DNA of 64,000 nucleotides, taken from Paenalcaligenes suwonensis (lineage in GTDB: Bacteria > Pseudomonadota > Gammaproteobacteria > Burkholderiales > Burkholderiaceae_B). The translations under genes and the position numbers were made by a program. The DNA is taken from assembly GCF_011290505.1 (NCBI RefSeq), contig NZ_JAANPV010000005.1, positions 1 to 64,000 on the forward strand, in the 5' to 3' direction. This document shows, one piece after another, positions 15,153 through 22,341 of the stretch. The stretch's first letter is position 1. Every line of letters starts with the position of its first letter. A model generated the notes under the pieces. That model saw nothing but the letters and a program-made list of their open reading frames with translations. It ran no database searches and was not told the origin of the DNA.

Positions 15153-15953
15153 ATGGCCACCCACTTACCTGAATCCATTTCACACCAAGTCCTCCAAGCA
15201 CAGTCCGTTCTAGAGCAACACCTCAAAACCATTCAAGCAATTCACTTGTTTGGCTCCGCAGTGGATGGTGGGCTAAAGCCATTAAGTGATATAGATCTGT
15301 TGGTTACTGTGTCAGCCCCTTTAGATGACTCAACTAGAAATGCATTGATGACATCCCTGCTAGCAGTCTCTGCTTTCCCCGGCACTCACCCCCAACGTCG
15401 AGCGTTGGAAGTGACGGTTCTAGATCGTGAAGACATCGTGCCTTGGCGGTATCCCACGAAGAGACAAATGCAATTCGGTGAGTGGTTACGTGATGATATC
15501 AACGCTGGCATTGTTGAACCTGCAATGTTGGACCATGATTTAGCCATCCTACTCACAAAGGTTCGGCTACATAGCATAGCTCTCTACGGGCCTCCCGCTC
15601 ATGAGTTCTTTGAAGAGGTGCCCGTCAGTGATGTGCAAAGAGCACTACTAGAAACGTTGGCACTTTGGAATACAGAGGCAGATTGGGAGGGTGATGAAAG
15701 AAACATAGTCCTCGCCTTGGTTCGTATCTGGTACACAGCAATGACTGGAGACATTGCCTCTAAGGAGGCCGCTGCAAATTGGGCGATTCCCTATTTGCCT
15801 ATATCAACCAAACATATTGTTGTAGCAGCACGTGATGGGTATCTTGGACTGAATGCCATAGACCTATCAAGCTATCCTCAAGAACGCATGGAGCTACTTA
15901 ACCACATCCGTTCAAGCGTGAGGACAAAACTCCGTAGCGAAACAGAGAACTAA
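15153..15953 (+). CDS. aadA: AadA-family aminoglycoside nucleotidyltransferase
   Basis: A 266-residue protein close in length and motif order to ANT(3'')-I enzymes, which adenylylate streptomycin and spectinomycin. The nucleotidyltransferase core HLFGSAVDGGLKPLSDIDLL carries the metal-binding Asp-x-Asp. FGEWLRDDINAGIVEPAMLD and AILLTKVRLHS match the family's middle, and WEGDERNIVLALVRIWYTA the C-terminal domain. ATG 15153 has a clear AGGAG site. No integron attC site is evident after the stop, so it appears chromosomal rather than a gene cassette. It sits less than 1 kb beyond the prophage border. Confidence 0.9.
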   Translation: MATHLPESISHQVLQAQSVLEQHLKTIQAIHLFGSAVDGGLKPLSDIDLLVTVSAPLDDSTRNALMTSLLAVSAFPGTHPQRRALEVTVLDREDIVPWRYPTKRQMQFGEWLRDDINAGIVEPAMLDHDLAILLTKVRLHSIALYGPPAHEFFEEVPVSDVQRALLETLALWNTEADWEGDERNIVLALVRIWYTAMTGDIASKEAAANWAIPYLPISTKHIVVAARDGYLGLNAIDLSSYPQERMELLNHIRSSVRTKLRSETEN

Positions 15954-16216
15954 ATTCTCTAGGCTGTTTTGCGCAGGACGATGCAGTAACAATGCTCCCT
16001 ATTGGTACTGTCTTGCATTTTTTCTCGTGCTTGTTCGTAAGATGCTCTATTAGAAAGTACTAAGCCCAGACTTTCCGTGATTTCCCTAGGCCTCTATGGC
16101 ATTCAACCACTGGCGTTGGTATCCTTACGGGTTACTTATTTCTAATAGTGATTAACTCACTCTTCCAAAACCTTAAAACATAGGATAGTAATCCTAGCTC
16201 CTCGGAGAAAAAATGC

Positions 16217-17293
16217 ATGTCGAATAGTAAAAACATCCTGAGCATAGCGATGGCTTTTGTGGGGGTCGTGGTAGGCGCCGGTTTTGCATCAGGGCAAGAG
16301 GTATTGCAGTTTTTCAGTAGTTTTGGCTATTGGGGGCTTCTAGGGGGCGTGGTCAGCGGGCTGTGTTTTGCTGTGCTGGGCATGGCGGTGGGAGAGTTAA
16401 GCCAAGTATCGGTATCGCATTCTTTTAAAGAAGGGCTGTACCTTATTTGCGGTCCACGACTAGGGATAGTCGCGGACATCATGATCACTTTCTTCATGTA
16501 TGCCATTGCCGTAGTGATGTTTGCGGGCGGTGGCTCGTTGATGGAACAGCAATGGGGAATTCCTGCGGAATACGGCAGCATTGCAGTGATGTTGGTCACG
16601 GTGCTAATCGTTTTTTTACGTGTTAACCGAGTCTTGGCTTTTATTGGAAGCGTCACACCGTTGCTAGTACTGATGATGATTATTCTGTGCGTTTACAGCT
16701 GGAATACTCGTACTCTGCCTTTAGATGAGCTAGATGTTATTGCCAATACCAAACCCCAAGGTGCAGGAAACTGGCTAGTCGCGGCTTTACTTTATGTGTC
16801 GTACAACATGGTGGTAGGCGCACCATTTTTGATGATTGCTTGCTCTCAAGCCACGTCGCGACGCAATGCGTTGCTAGGCGGTCTGGTGGGTGGATTGCTG
16901 CTGGGCATATTAATTGTATTGATTAGCACCAGCGTGTTCGGGCGTATTGATACTATTGGCTCTGCTGCCCTGCCTATGTTGATGTTGGCTACTGAACAAT
17001 CCACCTTATTAGGAACGCTGATATCAGTAGTGATTTTTGCCATGATTCTGACCACCTCTGTGGGTGTTCTGTATTCGTTCTCGGCTCGCATTTTTACACC
17101 CAACACCCTGAAGTTCAACATTGGTACAGCCATTGCAGGCGGTCTAGGCTTGATTGGTGCCAAGGTTGGTTTCATCAATTTAGTCGGCACGGTCTATCCA
17201 TTTTTTGGCTATTTTGGTTTCGTGTTAATGGCTTGGATTCTGATTGCTTGGTTCCGTTTGCGTAGCCTTAGAAGCAAGAGCGTTACACAATAA
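16217..17293 (+). CDS. YkvI-family membrane protein
   Basis: A 358-residue protein with about ten transmembrane helices. It opens with AMAFVGVVVGAGFASGQEVL, the hallmark of YkvI proteins, which have a LeuT-like transporter fold. FLMIACSQATSRRNALLGGL lies in the middle and a short Arg/Lys-rich cytoplasmic tail ends the protein. The substrate is unknown. It is monocistronic, with about 260 bases of upstream DNA that may carry its promoter. Confidence 0.85.
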   Translation: MSNSKNILSIAMAFVGVVVGAGFASGQEVLQFFSSFGYWGLLGGVVSGLCFAVLGMAVGELSQVSVSHSFKEGLYLICGPRLGIVADIMITFFMYAIAVVMFAGGGSLMEQQWGIPAEYGSIAVMLVTVLIVFLRVNRVLAFIGSVTPLLVLMMIILCVYSWNTRTLPLDELDVIANTKPQGAGNWLVAALLYVSYNMVVGAPFLMIACSQATSRRNALLGGLVGGLLLGILIVLISTSVFGRIDTIGSAALPMLMLATEQSTLLGTLISVVIFAMILTTSVGVLYSFSARIFTPNTLKFNIGTAIAGGLGLIGAKVGFINLVGTVYPFFGYFGFVLMAWILIAWFRLRSLRSKSVTQ

Positions 17294-17752
17294 ACTATTA
17301 GGCAAGAAACCAATAACAGCTATCCAACACATAAAACTTGCTACGCAGTGGAGACGAGGCATATGGCTTGCAGAAATGCAGGCCATGTTTTCGTCTGTAA
17401 GATGCTTCGAAACCCATCAGGTACCAGGCACTTGGGGCTATTGTCGTATTTTGTTACCGAAAAAATGCTCAGCTCCCCATTTCAACCTAGGCTGGGTGAC
17501 TCCTGTACTGCCCTCAGAGCCATCACCAGCACCAAAAATGCAATAACTCATCTAAAAACCACACAAAAATACCTAAAATTCATTTACTTCATCAATCTTG
17601 AAAAAAATAATGTGTTACAAAATAAGATGCTGCGAATTCTCGAAAGAAGCCTAGTATAAGGTTGTGCTTTCAGGTTCACCCCTAAAGCACGTACTGCCGC
17701 TAAATATCAGATTTTCTGAAACTTACTGCGTCAGTATATTCAGGAGTACCGT
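17294..17752. other. Long intergenic stretch, no clear gene
   Basis: Several overlapping open frames exist on the plus strand, but none has a convincing ribosome site or protein-like composition throughout. The sequence becomes AT-rich toward 17560-17650 and probably carries the promoter of the following small genes. Confidence 0.4.
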
Positions 17753-18022
17753 ATGACACGTAGTCTCCAAAGCACAGGAAGGCAAACAAAAATCCCAGAC
17801 TTTCCTGCACAGCTCCTCACCTCCACCTCTGATCCCGACGCAACAGATCCTCGTGATAAACGTCCTACAGAAATAGAACGGATCAATGATGCAGATCAGC
17901 CTCCTCCATCACTGGAACCACCGATTGGTGACAAAGAGCCTGAACTCACCCCAAAAAATGCTTTTGTGACAAAAGCAAAATCGATATTGCAGGGTTTTAT
18001 TCTGCCCCCGCTATTCAAATAA
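17753..18022 (+). CDS. Hypothetical disordered protein
   Basis: An 89-residue protein rich in Pro, Asp, Thr and Glu (DATDPRDKRPTEIERINDAD). A C-terminal amphipathic or hydrophobic end (KAKSILQGFILPPLFK) may touch the membrane. No family is recognised. It is followed after 14 bases by another disordered micro-protein gene, and the two may be co-transcribed. Confidence 0.45.
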   Translation: MTRSLQSTGRQTKIPDFPAQLLTSTSDPDATDPRDKRPTEIERINDADQPPPSLEPPIGDKEPELTPKNAFVTKAKSILQGFILPPLFK

Positions 18023-18036
18023 ACTGGATACACATC

Positions 18037-18186
18037 ATGACCGACTTAAACAAAAAACCCGCGCAAACACCTGAGAAGAAACCAGAACCTCAGACTCCTC
18101 CTTCCTCCCCTTTTGTGAAAAAAACTGAAGCATTTAATGTTCAGAGAAAAGAAGGTAACAGCAACCAAGGAAAGACAAATAAGTAG
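18037..18186 (+). CDS. Hypothetical Pro/Lys-rich micro-protein
   Basis: A 49-residue ORF from ATG 18037 to TAG 18184-18186, starting MTDLNKKPAQTPEKKPEPQT. It is low-complexity and highly charged, so probably disordered. It closely follows the 17753 gene and shares its Pro-rich style. A stem-loop (18212-18228) lies just downstream. Confidence 0.4.
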   Translation: MTDLNKKPAQTPEKKPEPQTPPSSPFVKKTEAFNVQRKEGNSNQGKTNK

Positions 18187-18488
18187 TCTGTCTATCCAAA
18201 AGCACGCTTCTGCCCGCCTGGTGCGGGCATGAACTAGGCAACACCACAACAGTACCCCCAGTAGTTCCCTTGACAAGACTGTTACAAAATATAGGTATAC
18301 TTTGCCACCCCTAAGCCCCATAATGGTTAGATGCGTTAACACACAACTACAACAATCATAAAAAAGGCCAGCACATTCGCTCGCCCATAACCTTTACTAC
18401 GCGTTCACTTTTTTCTACGCTACGCTATTGGCAGCACCCGCTCCCAACCGCTCTCAATGATCAATATGAAGAAGCGTTGGAGATCTTA
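18187..18488. other. Intergenic stretch with stem-loop
   Basis: A GCCCGC-CTGGT-GCGGGC stem-loop lies at 18212-18228, without a T-run on either side, so it is a weak terminator candidate for the 17753-18186 genes. No gene is supported in the rest of the stretch. Confidence 0.4.
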
Positions 18489-18665
18489 ATGATTTACCAA
18501 AAACTGAATCAGGGCGGCCTAAGCCCCCTGCACGTTTCCCCTTTGCTTGAACCCAAACCAACTGCTAAACAGCAGGAAGAACAGGCAAGCGCTAGAAGAC
18601 TAACCGAAATTCGTCGAAACTTTGCTCGCAACCTAAAAAATAGGTTTCCAGGGCTACCCTACTAA
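18489..18665 (+). CDS. Hypothetical small protein
   Basis: A 58-residue protein beginning MIYQKLNQGGLSPLHVSPLL. ATG 18489 follows a GGAGATCTTA ribosome site and is preferred over the upstream in-frame TTG at 18477. The C-terminal half is basic and helical (LTEIRRNFARNLKNRFPG). It is followed by a good terminator, which supports real expression. Function unknown. Confidence 0.45.
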   Translation: MIYQKLNQGGLSPLHVSPLLEPKPTAKQQEEQASARRLTEIRRNFARNLKNRFPGLPY

Positions 18666-18683
18666 GTAGTGCCCTATAACACC

Positions 18684-18708
18684 AAAGCCCCATTATGAGG
18701 GCTTTTTT
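18684..18708 (+). terminator. Rho-independent terminator
   Basis: AAAGCCC and GGGCTTT form a 7-bp stem followed by a run of T. It ends the 18489-18665 transcript. Confidence 0.75.
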
Positions 18709-18778
18709 GCATTCTGAACAAAAGCCTTAAGTATGAGCCGCGTCATCAACACAATAGCTTACTAGATCAGTCAGACAT

Positions 18779-18810
18779 AAAAAAACCGGCACTTTTTTAA
18801 GGTGACCGGC
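18779..18810 (-). terminator. Terminator of the cold-shock gene
   Basis: CCGGCAC and GTGACCGG form an imperfect stem. On the minus strand it is followed by TTTTTTT, 40 bases after the cold-shock gene stop. Confidence 0.6.
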
Positions 18811-18850
18811 ATAAAACTTACTATCCTTGCTTTGTTATGCAAAGATCAGG

Positions 18851-19063
18851 TTAAAGAACTTGAACTCGCGTTGCACATGGGCCCTTTTGACCTTGGCCTA
18901 GCACAAAAGATACACGTTGCTTTTCTTTGAGTTTTTTATGAGATTCATCGCTTTGAATTTCGCTGTGATGCACAAAAAGATCTTTGCTACCATCTTCAGG
19001 TGCAATAAAACCAAAGCCCCGTGAATTATCAAACCACTTCACAATACCAATTTCTGTTTTCAC
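18851..19063 (-). CDS. Cold-shock (CspA-family) protein
   Basis: A 70-residue single cold-shock domain. Both RNA-binding motifs are present: RNP1 as [12 protein letters not shown] and RNP2 as [10 protein letters not shown], after the opening [11 protein letters not shown]. It binds single-stranded RNA or DNA and melts RNA structure. It is monocistronic, with a long AT-rich leader upstream (19064-19160) that could carry a cold-shock 5' UTR. The C-terminus [10 protein letters not shown] is a slight variant of the usual 'GPQAANV'. Confidence 0.92.
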   Translation of the reverse strand: MKTEIGIVKWFDNSRGFGFIAPEDGSKDLFVHHSEIQSDESHKKLKEKQRVSFVLGQGQKGPCATRVQVL

Positions 19064-19161
19064 TATATTTCCTAAACAGGCAGAGATAAAAATTTCTCTA
19101 CTTCAACATGAGATAGAGCCGTTCAGATTGGATCGTGCAAATTGTTTCTATGCTACCTATG

Positions 19162-19362
19162 TCATTTTTGCAATTCTGCCACTAATACCCTAAACAACGA
19201 GGACAAATACTTCGCGTCATACTCTCCACGCTTAATATTTGTTTGATCTGCCCCACCTGTAATACCTGTTGTTGGGCCTAAGATTTTCAAGGATCCACTA
19301 TTAGCAAAGGCTACTAATAGCTCTTCAACAAAAGCCGCTGCTTCCTGTTCATTTAGTGCCAT
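19162..19362 (-). CDS. Hypothetical small protein
   Basis: A 66-residue soluble protein starting MALNEQEAAAFVEELLVAFA. It is mostly helical with a Gly/Thr-rich middle (ILGPTTGITGGADQ). Its start lies inside the end of the gene at 19353-19511, so the pair is likely translationally coupled. No family is recognised. Confidence 0.5.
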   Translation of the reverse strand: MALNEQEAAAFVEELLVAFANSGSLKILGPTTGITGGADQTNIKRGEYDAKYLSSLFRVLVAELQK

Positions 19363-19511
19363 GTCGAGCTACTCTTTCCAATGATTTTCTCACTATGCTC
19401 TCTAGAGCCCTGTAAAACATAGCCTTGGGTCTTCTCTTTCAGTTGACTCGCCACCGCTCTTGTTTTCTGGCACAAATAGCTTTGCTTGTTACTTTTCGCT
19501 TTCTTGCTCAT
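19353..19511 (-). CDS. Hypothetical basic micro-protein
   Basis: A 52-residue ORF from 19511 to TAA at 19353-19355. It starts MSKKAKSNKQSYLCQKTRAV and is preceded by an AGGGAGAG ribosome site. It is highly basic. It overlaps the following gene on the same strand by 10 bases. Function unknown. Confidence 0.45.
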   Translation of the reverse strand: MSKKAKSNKQSYLCQKTRAVASQLKEKTQGYVLQGSREHSEKIIGKSSSTWH

Positions 19512-19670
19512 ACATCTCTCCCTAAGGCGTCAGCACACAATGCGGTTAGTCCTAGAGTCACTCATACTCCAACTGCCATCTCTAATTGGCACTAGAATTT
19601 CCATCAATGGATTGAATCAGCAACGCCGCAACTGACTTATGAAAGGGTACAAAACCCTCTTTATGATGTG

Positions 19671-19835
19671 TTATCTACCGCGTCCTGAACCTCGGTTCAC
19701 TGGTTTGCGATTATAAGCAGCACTTTCTCTTTTAAGGCCTTCATTGGAAGGTTGATCTTGCCAGTCTGCCTGATTTGAAGCGTGCTCAGATTGTCTAGCC
19801 TTCGGCTTCTTTGGAGCTTTACCTCGTTTGTCCAT
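19671..19835 (-). CDS. Hypothetical basic, disordered micro-protein
   Basis: A 54-residue ORF starting MDKRGKAPKKPKARQSEHAS, with a strong GGAGGT ribosome site 4 bases before the ATG. It is rich in Lys, Arg, Gln and Asn and ends RGSGRGR. No homologue is recognised. The strong ribosome site argues that it is real. The stretch 19512-19670 beyond its end shows nothing identifiable. Confidence 0.5.
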   Translation of the reverse strand: MDKRGKAPKKPKARQSEHASNQADWQDQPSNEGLKRESAAYNRKPVNRGSGRGR

Positions 19836-19990
19836 TTCGACCTCCATTGGTCAATGGTGACCCAAGCAAAGATGCGGAGTCATTAACACAGGATAGGCTA
19901 CTTCCTTCTAAATAGCTCGTTATATCTTCGCCCCAGCGCTCAAGCCCGAAGCCACTACGCAGATTTCGGCGGGAGCAGATGGAGACGACT

Positions 19991-20221
19991 GTGAAACGTC
20001 AACACGAAACTCTAGCCCCCTCTCTTTCAGCGCTAGCTCGGTACAACCTTGAGCGCGCAGAACTAGCACAAACCAACTACGGAGGCAGACCAATTAAAAA
20101 CATAAGTTCACGCGTACGATTCAAGAAGAATATGATAACGGATATATCTTCTAAATCACGTAGAGAGTTTCATTGCAAAACAGCCGTGGCAATAGATGCC
20201 TACTCAGCCTCCCCACAATAA
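19991..20221 (+). CDS. Small basic protein, paralogue of the 9.02 kb prophage gene
   Basis: The frame is open from ATG 19979, but the alignment with the gene at 9022 begins at GTG 19991 (VKRQHETLAPSLSALARYNL). Shared features are 'L..YNLERAE', 'Q..YGG' and 'S..VRFKKN'. The C-terminus here is about 25 residues longer. Just upstream another frame ends GGSRWRRL, matching the end of the 8792 gene, so a two-gene module was duplicated or acquired twice. Function unknown. Confidence 0.5.
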   Translation: MKRQHETLAPSLSALARYNLERAELAQTNYGGRPIKNISSRVRFKKNMITDISSKSRREFHCKTAVAIDAYSASPQ

Positions 20222-20280
20222 AATACCAGCCAGTTGAACTCTCAATCTGGCTGGTACTTTAACCCCGAAACGATTTCTAT

Positions 20281-20873
20281 TTAGTCGTTAGGGTTTTTAT
20301 ATTTAGTATAGAAACTGCTTCCACACATGCGCTGAATAAAGGTGTGCCCTGCTGTGGCTGCAGACACCGGCTTATCGGTGGCTACATAGATGAACCCCTG
20401 CTGAATATTGCCGGCGGTATCCAACGGAGTGGGTTTACCATTCTCCCAACGATTTACATCATAGTTCACACAATAACCAATAGTTTTAGCTGTTTTTTCT
20501 CTTTAACCACCATAATCTGATTGTATTTAAAATGGTAGCCTTGGTTTGCGGCATCTAATTCTCTTTTCGCATTATCATTGGTCGCAAATGGACGCGATAA
20601 ACGATCCACTGCTGCTGCATATTCAGCATCTATTTTTCTGGTCACAAACTGCGTCTCTGTGGCGTTTGCTGTGGAGTACGTTACCCCTTGAGCAGTTTTC
20701 TCAATACTGTACTGCTCCCACGACTCCGACTCTTGAATAAAGGGCGTTGTACCCTCTAATAAGGTAGCGAACTGATTTAAAGCACTTAATAAAGAACTAT
20801 CACCATTAGTACTACCGCAGCCCGAAACCAATAATACAGTGGGCAACGCCATTAATAGGATGCGTTTTTTCAT
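20281..20873 (-). pseudogene. Lipoprotein gene with a frameshift in an A-run
   Basis: The first part (20466-20873) encodes a lipoprotein signal MKKRILLMALPTVLLVSGCG (lipobox LVSGC) and a mature domain of about 115 residues ending MVVKEKKQLKLLVIV. A second frame, entered at the six-T run 20493-20498, continues naturally as KTIGYCVNYDVNRWENGKPT to KNPND at 20281. One extra A in the coding-strand run would join both into a protein of about 200 residues. It may be a pseudogene, phase-variable, or a sequence error. The family is not recognised. Confidence 0.6.
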
Positions 20874-21490
20874 TTTTCCCCCTAAATAGTGAGTTCAGTA
20901 GCATACAGCGCGCTGCGCGCCACGACATTAACAAAAGCAAGCGTTACGCCAATGTACAGAATTACCTGTTGTTTATGTCCGCAATTTCCACTATTCATTG
21001 CAACAACTAGTAAATAACTCGGCTTAGCCCTACCCACGCGCACATAAAAAAACGCCACCAAACTCAAAGAGTGGTGGCGCCTAAATTTCATTTCTTTCTC
21101 AAGAATGAAAAAACATGTCCGGTCATTATGTACTATTTGTTTTTCTTTTGAAACAAAAAACTACTCAAGTAACGAAAAATAATCAAAATTCGCTGTTTTA
21201 GTGTCAGCATCACTCCCCACTGCACTACACCAGCGACATCAATCTCTATTTTGCTCGTGCTCTTGCTGTGTTTCCCCAGTGTAGGGCCATATGCCTAACA
21301 AGTACACAACAAGCTGGGTAAGTGCCTATGAGAATCACATATTGAGATGCAAAAGCACAGACCGTAAATGCCTCTTTGCAGGATAATGCAGCATCCTCAA
21401 CACTCGATTCGCATGCCGTATACTCACCCCACCTTCTTACTGACTTAGCCACTACAACTAAGTTCCCTAGAGTCTGACGATTTAGCGTTT
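20874..21490. other. Intergenic region with a minus-strand terminator
   Basis: No convincing gene is seen. The short minus-strand frames here lack ribosome sites and family resemblance. A stem built from CGCCACC and GGTGGCG (21053-21080) is followed on the minus strand by a run of T, so some minus-strand transcript ends here, perhaps a small RNA or a lost gene. Confidence 0.45.
21053..21080 (-). terminator. Rho-independent terminator without an obvious gene
   Basis: CGCCACC...ACTC-AAA-GAGT...GGTGGCG forms a long stem with a two-base bulge and a T-run on the minus strand. The nearest minus-strand frame upstream (21246-21452) is not convincing. Confidence 0.6.
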
Positions 21491-21778
21491 ATGCTTACAC
21501 AACCGCCGGGCCAAAGCTCGCCCGATGCCGTTGCCATGGCCTACATTACCGCCTTTTATTCTGGTGATAGCAGAAGTATTAAAAAACTCTTGGAACCCAG
21601 TGTATTAGCCGAGATAGAGGCAGACTCCGACACACGGTTGGTATTTGTGGCGGTTGAAAATATCGGTAACTATGTGAGGAGCGGCGGTGGGTGGACGAAG
21701 TGGATGGCATCTACCAACTCTAACCACTTTAGCAGCACTTTTGATTCAACACTGGAAGAGGCTTATGCCATTACGTAA
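21491..21778 (+). pseudogene. Degenerate NTF2-like protein fragment
   Basis: The first 60 residues (SSPDAVAMAYITAFYSGDSR, then LLEPSVLAEIE) resemble small NTF2-like/DUF4878 proteins, in which a helix is followed by strands. From about 21670 the frame loses this character. A different frame reads RRWVDEVDGIYQL and stops, which is how such domains end, so an internal frameshift or deletion is likely. A lipoprotein signal expected at the N-terminus is also missing. Confidence 0.4.
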
Positions 21779-22274
21779 CGTTTTTTATTTGCTATGCCTT
21801 AGTCTGCTGGCGGCTTGCTCTACGCCTAATCAACAAATACAGACGTATTTAGGCCCTTTTCCTGATTTCGATATGGAAGAGCTTAGCGATGTAGAAGACC
21901 AAGAGTTCGTGGCCTATTACGACGATGGCACACTTAAACAGCACACATGGATAGTGAACGGGTGCTTTGACAACATGCTGCACACCTACTACGAAAATGG
22001 CAAGCCTAAACTGGCTATCCCCATTACCAATTGCAAAGCAAACGGAGTGGTCAAAAGCTACCACCCTAATGGCAATCTAGACTATGAGCTCTATGTGGTG
22101 AATGGCGTTCCAGATGGGTCTTTTTTAATCTACCACAACTCCGACAGCAACTACGTCGCTAAGCGCGCCTCTGTTAAAAACGGCCATGTGGAAGGCTTAG
22201 TCGAGGAAATCAGTGATGATGGTGAAACGCTAAAACGCGGCGCCATTAGAAATGGCAAAGCCATGCCGTTTTAA
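21765..22274 (+). CDS. MORN-repeat-like lipoprotein
   Basis: A 169-residue protein; ATG 21765 gives MPLRNVFYLLCLSLLAACST with lipobox LLAAC. The mature part carries MORN/YwqK-like repeats (YYDDGTLKQHTWIVNG, YYENGKPKLAIPITNCKANG, YHPNGNLDYELYVVNGVPDG). Such repeats form an extended beta sheet; the role is unknown. The start lies inside the preceding degenerate gene, and a strong bidirectional terminator follows. Confidence 0.75.
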   Translation: MPLRNVFYLLCLSLLAACSTPNQQIQTYLGPFPDFDMEELSDVEDQEFVAYYDDGTLKQHTWIVNGCFDNMLHTYYENGKPKLAIPITNCKANGVVKSYHPNGNLDYELYVVNGVPDGSFLIYHNSDSNYVAKRASVKNGHVEGLVEEISDDGETLKRGAIRNGKAMPF

Positions 22275-22303
22275 ACCCTCAAAATGGCATAACCCTTAAC
22301 CAC

Positions 22304-22331
22304 AAGGCCCGTCTGCAGTGACGGGCCTTTT
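22304..22331. terminator. Bidirectional terminator
   Basis: AAGGCCCGTC and GACGGGCCTT form a 10-bp stem followed by TTTTG. It lies between two convergent genes and can serve both. Confidence 0.8.
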
Positions 22332-22341
22332 GTGTTCAAAC

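Noticed and set aside
15954-16216. Possible integron attC site after the aadA-type gene
   Set aside because: No RYYYAAC/GTTRRRY pair with the usual imperfect stem could be found by eye.
17348-17659. Plus-strand open frame after the YkvI gene
   Set aside because: The start is poor, the composition is not protein-like in the second half, and an overlapping frame is equally open.
18046-18342. Minus-strand open frame of 98 codons
   Set aside because: It overlaps a better plus-strand micro-protein gene and a stem-loop; its sequence has no recognisable pattern.
20882-21091. Minus-strand open frame of 69 codons
   Set aside because: It reads through the terminator stem at 21053-21080, which argues against coding.
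21246-21452. Minus-strand open frame of 68 codons upstream of an orphan terminator
   Set aside because: No ribosome site and no family; the distance to the terminator is large. Kept only as a remote possibility.
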